Positions 8,575 through 17,613 of a DNA stretch of 64,000 bases are shown here, one piece after another. The stretch lies in contig DLHT01000006.1 in NCBI GenBank assembly GCA_002483365.1, positions 1-64,000 on the forward strand, written 5' to 3'. Each line of letters opens with the position of its first letter. Position 1 is the stretch's first letter. The notes below the pieces were generated by a model that worked only from the letters and a program-made list of their open reading frames with translations, was not told the origin of the DNA and searched no databases. The translations under genes were made by a program, and so were the position numbers. The DNA is from Cellvibrio sp. UBA7661 (GTDB lineage Bacteria > Pseudomonadota > Gammaproteobacteria > Pseudomonadales > Cellvibrionaceae).

Positions 8575-11500
8575 TTATTGTTTTACATTATGTTTCTTGT
8601 GTTGCATCAACAAATACGCCGCAGGCAATACCAATAGCGAAAGCAAAGGTGCGCTAATCATTCCACCCACCATCGGTGCTGCAATCCGCCCCATGATTTC
8701 CGAACCCGTACCACCGCCTAAAAATATCGGTAGCAAACCCGCGACAATCACAGTTACCGTCATCATCTTGGGACGAATCCGCAATACTGCACCTTCCTGA
8801 ATGGCATCAAGCAAATCCTGCTGTGTTGTTGTGCCCAATTCGATGCGCCGCTGCCATGCCTGTTTCAGGTAGAGCAACATAATCACCCCGAATTCGGCGG
8901 ACACTCCGGCCAGTGCAATAAACCCGACGGCTGTTGCAACCGAGAGCTCGTAATCCATTAAATATAAAAGCCAAATGCCTCCGGTTAACGCAAAAGGTAA
9001 GGTGCCCATGATTAACAGGGCTTCATCCAGGCGGGAAAATGTCAGGAATAACAGCACCAGAACAATAACGAGCGTTGCCGGGACTATCCATCGCAGGCGG
9101 GCATTGGCGCGTTCCATAAATTCAAACTGGCCGGCGTAGCTAATGCTGGTGCCCGGTAGTAAAGTCACCTCTTGGTTAATGGTTTGTTGCAGATCCCTCA
9201 CCGTCGAACCCAAGTCGCGGTCGCGCACATCAATGTAAACCACACTGGTGGGACGGGCATTTTCGCTTTTGAGCATACTGGGGCCATCGGTAACTTTGAT
9301 GGTGGCAATCGTACCCAATGTGATTTGGCTGCCGAGTGGCGTAATGATGGGTAGGTTTTGCAGCTTGCCAATGCTGTCACGCCAATCGCGCGGATAACGC
9401 AGGTTGATAGGGAAACGTGCACGACCATCAACCACTTCACCAATATTGTCGCCGCCGATCAGACTGCTTACTACCGATTGCGCCTGAGTGATACTCAGAC
9501 CATAACGCGCGAGTGACGCGCGGTCGAACTGGATATCAAGGTAACGCCCACCACCCAAGCGCTCGGCAACTGCCGAGGAGATACCGGGGACGGTTTTGGC
9601 AACTTGCGCAACCTGTTGCGCAACCTCATCAATATCGGCCAGGTTCTGGCCTGCAATCTTGACGCCGATGGGGCTTTTGATCCCGGTGGCTAGCATATCG
9701 ATACGGTTGCGGATGGGCGGAATCCAGATATTGGATAGCCCCGGTATTTTGACCCGTGCATCCAGTTCAGCCATGAGTTTTTCCAGCGTCATGCCGGGGC
9801 GCCACTGATCACGCGGCTTAAACTGGATGGTGGTTTCAAACATCTCCAAGGGGGCAGGATCGGTGGCGCTGTCGGCGCGGCCCGCCTTACCAAACACGCG
9901 CTCCACTTCCGGGACAGTTTTAATCAGCCGATCGGTTTGTTGCAGCAAGCGGCTGGCCTGCTGGGCACTTAACCCCGGCAAGGCACTGGGCATGTACAGT
10001 AAATCCCCTTCGTCCAGCGGCGGCAGGAATTCACTGCCCAGCTGGCTCAGTGGCCAGGCGGTGCTCAGTAATACCGCCAATGCAAAACCCAGTGTCGTTT
10101 TCGGGTGACGCAAAACTCCGGTCAACAGTGGACGATAACCCCGGATCAGCCAGCGATTGATGGGGTTTTGGTGTTCCTCCGGAATCCGGCCACGAATCCA
10201 GTAACCCATCAGCACTGGAATTAGCGTGATAGACAAACCAGCTGCTGCTGCCATCGCGTAAGTTTTGGTGAACGCGAGTGGGCCAAAGAGCCGACCTTCC
10301 TGTGCTTCTAGCGTAAATACCGGAATAAACGAGAGAGTGACAATAAGCAGCGAGAAAAACAGCGCGGGTCCCACCTCAGCAGCAGCCTGGGTTAATACCT
10401 GCCAGCGTTTTTCACCGATGAGGTCTTGCTCGGGATGTTGTTGCTGCCAACGTTCCAGATGCTTATGGGCGTTTTCAATCATGACGATGGCTGCATCCAC
10501 CATTGCCCCTATGGCAATGGCAATACCGCCAAGTGACATGATATTGGCATTGATACCTTGGTAGCGCATAACGACAAAAGCGATCAACACTCCAAGTGGC
10601 AGGGCGACAATCGCTACCAACGCAGAGCGCCAGTGCCAGAGGAATAAGGCGCAGACCAACGCCACCACCAAAAACTCTTCAAGCAGTTTATAGGTCAGGT
10701 TGGCAACTGCGCGGTCGATCAGGAGACTGCGATCGTAAGTGGCGATGATCTCGATCCCGGCGGGCAAACTGCTTTGGAGTTGCTCCAATTTTTCCTTAAC
10801 CGCTGCGATGGTCGCGCGGGCATTTCCGCCCGAGCGCATCACCACAATACCGCCGGTGACTTCACCTTCTCCATCCAGTTCCGCAATACCCCGGCGCATT
10901 TCCGGCCCGAGCTGGATATGCGCGACATCGGCCAGGGTCACGGGGATGTTATCCACCAGCTTCAACGGTATGGATTTGAAATCATCTAGGGTGCGCAAGT
11001 AACCGCTGGCACGGATCATCAGTTCGGCTTCACCCAGCTCAAGAACACCGCCACCAGTTTCCTGATTAGCCTGCTGCACAGCGGTAATCACCGCCTCATG
11101 GGACAAGTTATGGGCTGCAAGGCGGATCGGGTCCAGCACCACTTGGTATTGCTTGACCATACCGCCGATAGCGGCGACTTCGGCCACATCCGGTAAAGGC
11201 GCCAGTTCAAAACGCAGGAACCAATCCTGCAATGCTCGCAATTGGGCAATATCCTGTTGGCCCGTCTTATCGACCAGGGCGTACTGGAATATCCAGCCCA
11301 CACCGGTGGCATCCGGCCCCAATGCCGGAGTGGCGCTGGCCGGTAGCTGCGCTTGCATTTGGCTCAAGGACTCCAAAACGCGGGAGCGCGCCCAGTAAAG
11401 ATCGGTGCCATCCTCAAACAAAACATACACAAAACTATCGCCGTACATTGAATAACCGCGCACGGTTTTAGCGCCGGGCACCGAAAGCATTTTGCTGGCC

Positions 11501-11706
11501 AAGGGGTAAGTCACCTGGTTTTCCACCAGCTCGGGCGCTTGGCCGGGGAAGCTGGTGCGGATAATGACTTGCACATCCGATAAGTCGGGTAAGGCATCAA
11601 TGGGTGTGGATTTGATGGCCCAAACTCCCCAGCCGCTGAGCAACAGCGAGGTTAAAAGCACCAAAACCCGGTGGGCGACAGACCAATGAATCAACCGGCT
11701 AATCAT
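8575..11706 (-). CDS. cusA: CusA-type RND efflux pump (HME4, Cu+/Ag+)
   Basis: Inner-membrane RND pump of about 1043 residues that exports monovalent copper and silver from periplasm and cytoplasm through CusB and an outer-membrane partner. The TM4 signature AIGAMVDAAIVMIENAHKH (near residue 402) is the HME4 pattern, unlike the HME1 signature of the CzcA pump in the same window. The start at 11706 (MISRLIHWS) has GGAGG about 9 nt upstream and overlaps the end of cusB by 8 bp; a longer frame from 11736 lies inside cusB. The gene is the distal end of the copper operon. No CusC-type outer-membrane channel gene is present next to it, so it may borrow the nearby CzcC or a channel elsewhere. Confidence 0.94.
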   Translation of the reverse strand: MISRLIHWSVAHRVLVLLTSLLLSGWGVWAIKSTPIDALPDLSDVQVIIRTSFPGQAPELVENQVTYPLASKMLSVPGAKTVRGYSMYGDSFVYVLFEDGTDLYWARSRVLESLSQMQAQLPASATPALGPDATGVGWIFQYALVDKTGQQDIAQLRALQDWFLRFELAPLPDVAEVAAIGGMVKQYQVVLDPIRLAAHNLSHEAVITAVQQANQETGGGVLELGEAELMIRASGYLRTLDDFKSIPLKLVDNIPVTLADVAHIQLGPEMRRGIAELDGEGEVTGGIVVMRSGGNARATIAAVKEKLEQLQSSLPAGIEIIATYDRSLLIDRAVANLTYKLLEEFLVVALVCALFLWHWRSALVAIVALPLGVLIAFVVMRYQGINANIMSLGGIAIAIGAMVDAAIVMIENAHKHLERWQQQHPEQDLIGEKRWQVLTQAAAEVGPALFFSLLIVTLSFIPVFTLEAQEGRLFGPLAFTKTYAMAAAAGLSITLIPVLMGYWIRGRIPEEHQNPINRWLIRGYRPLLTGVLRHPKTTLGFALAVLLSTAWPLSQLGSEFLPPLDEGDLLYMPSALPGLSAQQASRLLQQTDRLIKTVPEVERVFGKAGRADSATDPAPLEMFETTIQFKPRDQWRPGMTLEKLMAELDARVKIPGLSNIWIPPIRNRIDMLATGIKSPIGVKIAGQNLADIDEVAQQVAQVAKTVPGISSAVAERLGGGRYLDIQFDRASLARYGLSITQAQSVVSSLIGGDNIGEVVDGRARFPINLRYPRDWRDSIGKLQNLPIITPLGSQITLGTIATIKVTDGPSMLKSENARPTSVVYIDVRDRDLGSTVRDLQQTINQEVTLLPGTSISYAGQFEFMERANARLRWIVPATLVIVLVLLFLTFSRLDEALLIMGTLPFALTGGIWLLYLMDYELSVATAVGFIALAGVSAEFGVIMLLYLKQAWQRRIELGTTTQQDLLDAIQEGAVLRIRPKMMTVTVIVAGLLPIFLGGGTGSEIMGRIAAPMVGGMISAPLLSLLVLPAAYLLMQHKKHNVKQ

Positions 11707-12952
11707 GGTCGTGTCCTCCCGCTGTTTTTGGTGCAATTCCCAAAAAGGAGGCTTCAGAGTCCAACAGGAACTGGCCGCTGACCACCACCTCCTGATCCTC
11801 CTCTAAACCCTCGCTGATGAGTGTTTGGTTACCCACCTCATGGCCAGTGATAATTTCCACTGGGCGAAATTTGCCACCAGCCTCAGCCAGTATCACCAAC
11901 ACCCGTTTTCCCGTGCGGATTACCGACTCAGTGGGTACAAACAATCCGGTTTCTCCAGTGGATGATTGCAAGATTACACGTCCACTGGTGCCGGGTTTCA
12001 GGCGTCCTTCGGGATTATCCAACAGGATACGGGCAGTCAAGGTGCGGGAGCCGACATTGATAGATGGCAACAGGTATTCCAGCGTGCCGATCAGTACAGG
12101 GTCACCGGGATTAGCGGAATTGAAAATTGCCTTGTCACCTGCGCGCAAGCCGGTTGCTCGTGCTTCAGGAATGGCAGCATCCAGCCACAGGCTGTCCAGA
12201 TTGTTAATTTTTGCCAGAGTAGCACCACCGGTCAGCGCCATACCGACTTTAACATCCAGCATATCCACCACACCCGAGATGGGTGACGTGATGGTTACAC
12301 GGGTCTCTGGTTGGCGGGTTTTTTCCACTCTGGCAATCAAGGCATTGGGCATCCCGAGTAATTGCAGGCGTGCACGCAATGTCGCTAACAAATGAGGATT
12401 CTGGTCAATCGGTTGGGAGAGCAGCTCATTTTGGGCGTCCAGCCATTCGGGTATCTGGAATTCGGCAAGCGGCTGACCGGCACTGACCTTGTCACCCACC
12501 GCTAGCGGCCAGGCTTTTTCCACAAACCCCGCCGCGCGCAATTGCACTATCGCCTGGTTGCGCTGGTTAAATTGCAATTGCCCAGCGACTTCCAGCTCGC
12601 TATGTATTGGTAGGCGCTGCACCCTGGCTTTGCGCATACCGAGGTTTTGCACCAGGGCTGCATCAATGGTTAGCCCCGATTCCTGGGTTGATGGCGCCGC
12701 ATATTTGGGTACCAGATCCATATCCATAAAAGGTGATGGCCCCGGTTTGTCAAAATGCCGGTCAGGCACCATGGGGTCATACCAATAGAGCACCTTGGGT
12801 TCCTGTTTGGCCTTATCAGCAGCATCCTTTTGAGGTGACGGTATAGGGAGAGATTTATGCAGGTGCTGCCAACCAATACCTATCGCAATGCCAAGTACCA
12901 ACGTGCTTAGCCCAACGACTGCAAGTAGGCGTACAGAGAGATTATTGTTCAT
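11699..12952 (-). CDS. cusB: CusB-type periplasmic adaptor with N-terminal heavy-metal-binding domain
   Basis: 417-residue membrane-fusion protein for the Cu/Ag pump. A signal/anchor helix (about 8-27) is followed by the Cus-type metal-binding domain (YWYDPMVPDRHFDKPGPSPF, then MDMDLVPKY; about 56-85), whose Met residues bind Cu+/Ag+. Then come barrel-sandwich and helical hairpin (AAGFVEKAWPLAVGD, ITSPISGVVDML) and beta-barrel/proximal domains. The C-terminus ends GGHDHD. It overlaps the start of cusA, so the two are probably translationally coupled. Confidence 0.93.
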   Translation of the reverse strand: MNNNLSVRLLAVVGLSTLVLGIAIGIGWQHLHKSLPIPSPQKDAADKAKQEPKVLYWYDPMVPDRHFDKPGPSPFMDMDLVPKYAAPSTQESGLTIDAALVQNLGMRKARVQRLPIHSELEVAGQLQFNQRNQAIVQLRAAGFVEKAWPLAVGDKVSAGQPLAEFQIPEWLDAQNELLSQPIDQNPHLLATLRARLQLLGMPNALIARVEKTRQPETRVTITSPISGVVDMLDVKVGMALTGGATLAKINNLDSLWLDAAIPEARATGLRAGDKAIFNSANPGDPVLIGTLEYLLPSINVGSRTLTARILLDNPEGRLKPGTSGRVILQSSTGETGLFVPTESVIRTGKRVLVILAEAGGKFRPVEIITGHEVGNQTLISEGLEEDQEVVVSGQFLLDSEASFLGIAPKTAGGHDHD

Positions 12953-13039
12953 TCATATGATTCCTGAGAGACGATAAAAAACGTCCCGCCTAAACACCCG
13001 GCATCTTTACCGGTTCAAGCGAGGTGAAATCGTATTAAC

Positions 13040-13396
13040 TCAGGAGGCGTTCGGAGGTCGCCAGATACTGGCGGGATTGAAGACAGCAAGATTCAATGGG
13101 CGAGTTTTTGAGCGTGCCGACAAGCTTGAAAGAGAGAAAAACGACGCGGGTGTATAGAGATATACCTGCACGGGTGTTTTACAGAGATGACAGGATTTAG
13201 CGGTTTCACAGGAATTTATAGCATCACCTTCATCTGCATCAGGGCAGCAAGGCATAGTTTCGCTACCACCGGATTCATCCATTACCATGGTCATTTCTTC
13301 AGGGCACGGCGACGCGGACAGCAGAATTTCTGCCGCGACTTGCAGAGGCATCACGAAGCTCAGAAGTAAGATAAAAAACAATGAATAACGGCGCAT
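13040..13396 (-). CDS. Small secreted Cys-rich protein of the copper operon
   Basis: About 118 residues. The ATG at 13396 gives a Sec signal peptide (MRRYSLFFILLLSF to QVAAE); a TTG at 13414 would add six residues. The mature part is cysteine-rich (SPCPEE, MPCCPD, SCETAKSCHLCKT) with acidic and Met residues (EEMTMVMDE). CxxC and CC pairs in the periplasm next to copper transport genes suggest metal binding. No known family is recognised. The Ser-rich C-terminal part looks like a loose tail. It sits between the Cu+ ATPase and cusB on the same strand. Confidence 0.65.
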   Translation of the reverse strand: MRRYSLFFILLLSFVMPLQVAAEILLSASPCPEEMTMVMDESGGSETMPCCPDADEGDAINSCETAKSCHLCKTPVQVYLYTPASFFSLSSLSARSKTRPLNLAVFNPASIWRPPNAS

Positions 13397-13483
13397 AGTG
13401 TCAGCATAGCTCAATGCAGGCGACAGAAAAATACGTCATCCAGGATTAGGGGGGTAAGCCCTCAAAACTCACTCCCCCCGAGT

Positions 13484-15835
13484 CTATTGATCGTTGACAG
13501 AGATTTTTCCCCGTTTCAACCGCAGGGCATTTCCAATCACCGATGCAGAGCTGAGGCTCATTGCCAGTGCTGCGATCATTGGCGACAACAACCAGCCCGT
13601 CCAGGGAAAAAGTATTCCGGCAGCAATTGGAATTCCCAAACCGTTGTACAAGAATGCAAACATCAGGTTTTGTTTCATATTGGCCACGGTGGCTTCCGAT
13701 AAAAACCGCGCGACCGCAATACCGCGTAAATCGCCTTTCACCAATGTAACTTGTGCGCTGTTCATCGCTACGTCAGTACCGGTGCCCATGGCAATACCCA
13801 CATCGGCTTTGGCCAGAGCGGGGGCATCATTGATTCCATCGCCCGCCATGGCAACAACCTTGCCCTCGGCTTGCAAGCGTTCAACCAAACGCAATTTATC
13901 CTCTGGTTTCACTTCACCGTGGACTTCATCGATACCCAGGCGCGCCGCCACGGCTTTGGCTGTAGTGAGGCCATCGCCCGTCGCCATAACAATGCGTAAA
14001 CCAGCGGCTTTTAGTGTCGCCAAGGCTTCCGGTGTACTGGCCTTGACGGGGTCAGACACCGCCAACAGACCCGCGAGCTGCCCATCCACTGCCAGGTACA
14101 TAACACTGGCACCCTCACTGCGTAAGGTTTCGGCTTCGGGCACCAGCGGTGCAACAACGACACCCTGTTGCTCCATTAGCACCGTGTTTCCCAGCGCCAG
14201 CTTGCGCCCCGAAACGGTTCCATACACTCCGATGCCAGAACCCGATTCAAATTGTTCGACTTTTTCCAATGCGAGATTGCGCTCGCGCGCCGCGCGGACA
14301 ATGGCATCGGCCAGCGGATGTTCGCTTCCCTGATCAAGGCTTGCGGCAAGGCGCAACACATCGTCTTCATTAAATCCTTGAGCCGGTACCGCACGATCAA
14401 ATGCAGGTCGTCCTTCAGTCAAGGTTCCCGTCTTATCGATAATGAGGGTATCTATCTTGCGAAAGTTCTCGATGGCGGCGGCGTCCCGAAACAGCACACC
14501 CTGTGTGGCACCACGCCCGGTGGCCACCATGATTGACATAGGTGTCGCCAGTCCTAACGCGCAAGGGCAAGCAATAATCAGTACCGCTACCGCATTAATT
14601 AAACCGAATACCCAACGCGGTTCAGGGCCGAACAGTCCCCAGGCAAAAAAGGTCAGCACGGCAATCGCGACTACAGCAACGACAAAATAACCGGCGACGG
14701 AATCCGCCATGCGTTGCATCGGTGCTTTGGATCGCTGCGCTTGCGCCACCATCTGAACAATCTGCGCCAACATGGTCGCCGACCCCACGCGCTCAGATTC
14801 AATGGTGAGTGCACCATTGGTATTCATTGTCGCTCCAATGACTTTATCACCCGCGCGTTTCATCACCGGCAGCGGCTCGCCGGTCAGCATGGACTCATCC
14901 ACTGCGCTGCTACCTTCCACAACGACACCATCTACCGGCACTTTTTCGCCGGGGCGAACACGCAACTTATCGCCGACATGGACATGCGTCAGTGGCACAT
15001 CCTCTTCACTCCCATCATCGCGAATGCGTCGCGCTGTTTTTGGAGCTAAACCGAGTAAGGATTTGATCGCCGCCGAGGTTTGCGAGCGCGCCTTTAATTC
15101 CAGTAATTGCCCTAAAAGGGTCAGCGAAATGATGACGGCCGCCGCCTCGAAATAGACAGAAACTCGTCCCATGGATACAAAGGAATCCGGAAATACACTG
15201 GGAGCCAACGTGGCCACCAGGCTGTAAACAAACGCCGCACCTGTCCCTAAGCTAATTAGCGTCCACATATTGGGGTTGCGATTGATAATCGACTGCCAGC
15301 CGCGTACGAAAAAAGGAGCTCCAGCCCATAATACAATCGGTAACGTCAGGATCAATTCGATCCAGGTTTGGGTAAGTACATCAAACAAATGAAGCTGATG
15401 ACCAAACATCGCCAGAACAGTAACGATAATGGTTAGTGGCAATGTCCACCAAAACCGGTGTTGGAAATCCCGCAACTCAGGATTTTCCTCCTCTTCTAAT
15501 TCGGGAATTAGTGGCTCCAGAGCCATTCCACACTTTGGGCAACTGCCGGGATGATCTTGACGAATCTCGGGGTGCATTGGGCAGGTATAAACGGCTCCGG
15601 ACCCAGATATTGCCGGTGCTGTATCGCCAACATTGCCGTTACTTGGTGTCCTCAGATACTTGCCGGGATCAGCTTTGAACTTGGCCTGACAGCTCGCGCT
15701 ACAGAAATGATAGGTTTTCGCCTGATACTCAATGTGATGGGGCGATGCAGGGGTGACCGCCATACCGCAAACCGGATCTTTCAATGTAAGGTTCGCCTTT
15801 TGTTCATGGTGAGAATGCGCGTGTGTGTGTTCCAT
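13484..15835 (-). CDS. copA: Cu+-exporting P1B-ATPase with YHS and HMBD N-terminal domains
   Basis: Inner-membrane ATPase of 783 residues that exports Cu+ from the cytoplasm. In place of the usual HMA domain the N-terminus has a His-rich leader (HTHAHSHHEQK), a YHS domain (about 18-60: DPVCGM, FCSASCQAKF) and a heavy-metal-binding domain (about 82-112: YTCPMHPEIRQ, CPKCGM). TM helices follow, then the metal site ACPCALGL near 424, DKTGTLTEGRP near 467 and GDGINDAP near 665. AGAGG lies 7 nt before the ATG. This YHS/HMBD arrangement is common in copper-island ATPases and may load from the periplasmic copper proteins encoded beside it. Confidence 0.95.
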   Translation of the reverse strand: MEHTHAHSHHEQKANLTLKDPVCGMAVTPASPHHIEYQAKTYHFCSASCQAKFKADPGKYLRTPSNGNVGDTAPAISGSGAVYTCPMHPEIRQDHPGSCPKCGMALEPLIPELEEEENPELRDFQHRFWWTLPLTIIVTVLAMFGHQLHLFDVLTQTWIELILTLPIVLWAGAPFFVRGWQSIINRNPNMWTLISLGTGAAFVYSLVATLAPSVFPDSFVSMGRVSVYFEAAAVIISLTLLGQLLELKARSQTSAAIKSLLGLAPKTARRIRDDGSEEDVPLTHVHVGDKLRVRPGEKVPVDGVVVEGSSAVDESMLTGEPLPVMKRAGDKVIGATMNTNGALTIESERVGSATMLAQIVQMVAQAQRSKAPMQRMADSVAGYFVVAVVAIAVLTFFAWGLFGPEPRWVFGLINAVAVLIIACPCALGLATPMSIMVATGRGATQGVLFRDAAAIENFRKIDTLIIDKTGTLTEGRPAFDRAVPAQGFNEDDVLRLAASLDQGSEHPLADAIVRAARERNLALEKVEQFESGSGIGVYGTVSGRKLALGNTVLMEQQGVVVAPLVPEAETLRSEGASVMYLAVDGQLAGLLAVSDPVKASTPEALATLKAAGLRIVMATGDGLTTAKAVAARLGIDEVHGEVKPEDKLRLVERLQAEGKVVAMAGDGINDAPALAKADVGIAMGTGTDVAMNSAQVTLVKGDLRGIAVARFLSEATVANMKQNLMFAFLYNGLGIPIAAGILFPWTGWLLSPMIAALAMSLSSASVIGNALRLKRGKISVNDQ

Positions 15836-15932
15836 CAGTAAACCTCTTGGCAGTTGAGTTATTCAGTAATCATAGGGGTCACTGATAGTGCTTGTTTGAG
15901 ATGTATCAAACCGATCCCTATTTATCGGGCGC

Positions 15933-16487
15933 TTAGTGGTGGCTGGTTTCAGCTGGCTCGCGTGCGGTCAGGATCTGGTATTGCTCTGGAGTCAAGGTCG
16001 GCAATTTCTGGATAAACGCCACCATGGCCCAAATCCGTTGGTCGTCATGGGTCGGCCCCCAAGCTGGCATACCGCTAGCTTTGATGCCGTGCTTGATGAT
16101 CCAGAATTGGCGCTTCGCACTGGCTGCGTTACCACCTGCATGGGTGTGCTCGTGATCATCCAGCGCTAGAGACAAATTAGGTGGGCTGGGATAAAGCCCG
16201 ATACTCATATCACTGCGCTTCACGCCCGGTTTCAAATGGCATTGGGCGCACATGTCGTTATAGTCAGGTCCACCCGTTAAGAGTAATTCCGCATCCGAAA
16301 GATCCGGTACCTGAATATCGGCGGCAGCACGTGCAATCGATTGTTCCCGCAAGGTTTCCAATGCCCTATAAGTCAGCCGGTTATGCGGGACATCGGCACC
16401 CATCGGGTAAACGCCGGAATAAATAAAACCCAGCCCTGCGAGCAGCATAATAATGGCTGTTAGCAGTATCACTTTGATCAACGTCAT
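15933..16487 (-). CDS. Membrane-anchored class I cytochrome c in the copper operon
   Basis: 184-residue c-type cytochrome. An N-terminal uncleaved-type hydrophobic helix (about 4-25) anchors it to the periplasmic face. CAQCH (near residue 80) binds haem covalently, and the Met of SGMPAWG is the likely axial ligand. A His stretch (DDHEHTHAGG) lies between them. GAGGAG precedes the ATG. It lies between the His/Met-rich secreted peptide gene and copA on the same strand. Electron transfer to or from the multicopper oxidase, or Cu+/Cu2+ redox handling, is plausible but inferred only from context. Confidence 0.9.
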   Translation of the reverse strand: MTLIKVILLTAIIMLLAGLGFIYSGVYPMGADVPHNRLTYRALETLREQSIARAAADIQVPDLSDAELLLTGGPDYNDMCAQCHLKPGVKRSDMSIGLYPSPPNLSLALDDHEHTHAGGNAASAKRQFWIIKHGIKASGMPAWGPTHDDQRIWAMVAFIQKLPTLTPEQYQILTAREPAETSHH

Positions 16488-16506
16488 ACAGTCTTCTCCT
16501 CATAGA

Positions 16507-16538
16507 GATGGGAGGGCGACGACCGTCGCACTCCCATC
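16507..16538. repeat. 14-bp inverted repeat between two copper-operon genes
   Basis: Arms 16507-16520 and 16525-16538 (GATGGGAGGGCGAC against GTCGCACTCCCATC) pair with one mismatch around a 4-nt loop. No T-run follows on the minus strand, so it is more likely an intercistronic mRNA hairpin (RNA stability or processing) than an intrinsic terminator. Confidence 0.55.
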
Positions 16539-16544
16539 AATTTG

Positions 16545-16850
16545 TTAATGGCCGCCATGACCTTCGTGGTTTGTACTGGATGCCGCTTTACTGGTGGTAG
16601 TTGTCTTACCATGGTCCATTCCCTGGTGTTGATCGCCATGCTCGCTGTGTGCAGCGCTGCATTTTTTCATCAGCGCTTGCATGACCGGATCGTTCATATC
16701 CATCTTGGAATGATCCATTTTTTTCATGGCTTCACAATCGGGTGCTTCCGCCGTTTTGGCGTGTTCTGCCGGATCATGCGCAAACGCAGGAGCGATCAGT
16801 AGTGTGCTGGACAAGATCAGAGCAGCATTCATCAGTATTTTTTTCATCAT
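16545..16850 (-). CDS. Small secreted His/Met-rich protein (putative copper chelator)
   Basis: 101 residues with a Sec signal peptide (MMKKILMNAALILSS to PAFA). The mature part is rich in His and Met (CEAMKKMDHSKMDMND, HSEHGDQHQGMDHG) and ends in EGHGGH. Two Cys are present. Such peptides typically bind Cu+ through Met and Cu2+ through His in the periplasm. GAGGA precedes the start. No named family is certain. It lies 36 bp downstream of copB on the same strand. Confidence 0.75.
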   Translation of the reverse strand: MMKKILMNAALILSSTLLIAPAFAHDPAEHAKTAEAPDCEAMKKMDHSKMDMNDPVMQALMKKCSAAHSEHGDQHQGMDHGKTTTTSKAASSTNHEGHGGH

Positions 16851-16886
16851 TAAGTCCTCGTTAGTTAACGTTGGATAAACAGCTAT

Positions 16887-17603
16887 TTAAAACCAGGCCC
16901 GAACGCCAGCTACCCATTGGGTATCACTGGTTGATTCGCCATGGTCTCTTACAAAATCGGCGGTATTGCCGAAGCTTCTCGTCCAGTTCACACCAATATA
17001 GGGTGCAAATTCACGACGAATTTCGTAACGCAACCGTAAGCCTGCCTGGGCATCCGAGAGACCTGAACCCGTCAGCCGGTGCATATCGTTCTGGCCATAA
17101 AAGTTCACCGAGATTTCCGGGGATAAAACTACTTTTTGGGTAAACATCCATTCGTATTCTGCGGATAAACGTGCGGCGGTATCACCCGAATCTCCGACAA
17201 ACAACGCCGCATCGATTTCAAAGAAATACGGCGCTAACCCCTGGAGACCAATCACACCCCACTCGCGCTCAGGTGTGGGCTTCAGGTCTTGCCGTATGCC
17301 GACTTGAACATCCCAAAACGGCGCTATCGCGTGGCTATAGAGCGCCTGGATTTCGGCTTCCTCGGTTTCACCGTCTACGCGTTCCACATCGGTTTTGATC
17401 CAGAGTTTGTGCAGGTCTTTACCGATCCAGGCCTGCGCCTCCAGGACGTAAGGATCAGCTTCATCACCGCCGTCGCGCCACTCAAATTGGTCGATCATCA
17501 CGCGCGCTAACAAGGGATCGCCGCCCTCATGGGCAAGCACCGGCAGACTGGATGTTGCAGTTGCCCAGAGAGCAAGGGTCAGTTTTTGAGGTAGATTTTT
17601 CAT
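16887..17603 (-). CDS. copB: CopB/PcoB outer-membrane copper resistance protein
   Basis: Outer-membrane beta-barrel that partners with the CopA-type multicopper oxidase. The start at 17603 is fixed by AGGAG 7 nt upstream and a signal peptide (MKNLPQKLTLALWATATSSL to VLA). The conserved barrel is complete: DQFEWRDGG, AWIGKDLHKLWIKTD, GIRQDLKP, RLRYEIRREFAPYIGVNW and a terminal aromatic residue (RAWF). At 238 residues it lacks the Met-rich N-terminal extension of the longer Pseudomonas CopB. Only 10 bp separate it from the oxidase gene. Confidence 0.93.
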   Translation of the reverse strand: MKNLPQKLTLALWATATSSLPVLAHEGGDPLLARVMIDQFEWRDGGDEADPYVLEAQAWIGKDLHKLWIKTDVERVDGETEEAEIQALYSHAIAPFWDVQVGIRQDLKPTPEREWGVIGLQGLAPYFFEIDAALFVGDSGDTAARLSAEYEWMFTQKVVLSPEISVNFYGQNDMHRLTGSGLSDAQAGLRLRYEIRREFAPYIGVNWTRSFGNTADFVRDHGESTSDTQWVAGVRAWF

Positions 17604-17613
17604 GGGTATTCTC

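Noticed and set aside
13425..13483. G6/C6 inverted repeat after the Cu+ ATPase as terminator
   Set aside because: Loop of about 20 nt and no T-run; the downstream genes appear to belong to the same operon.
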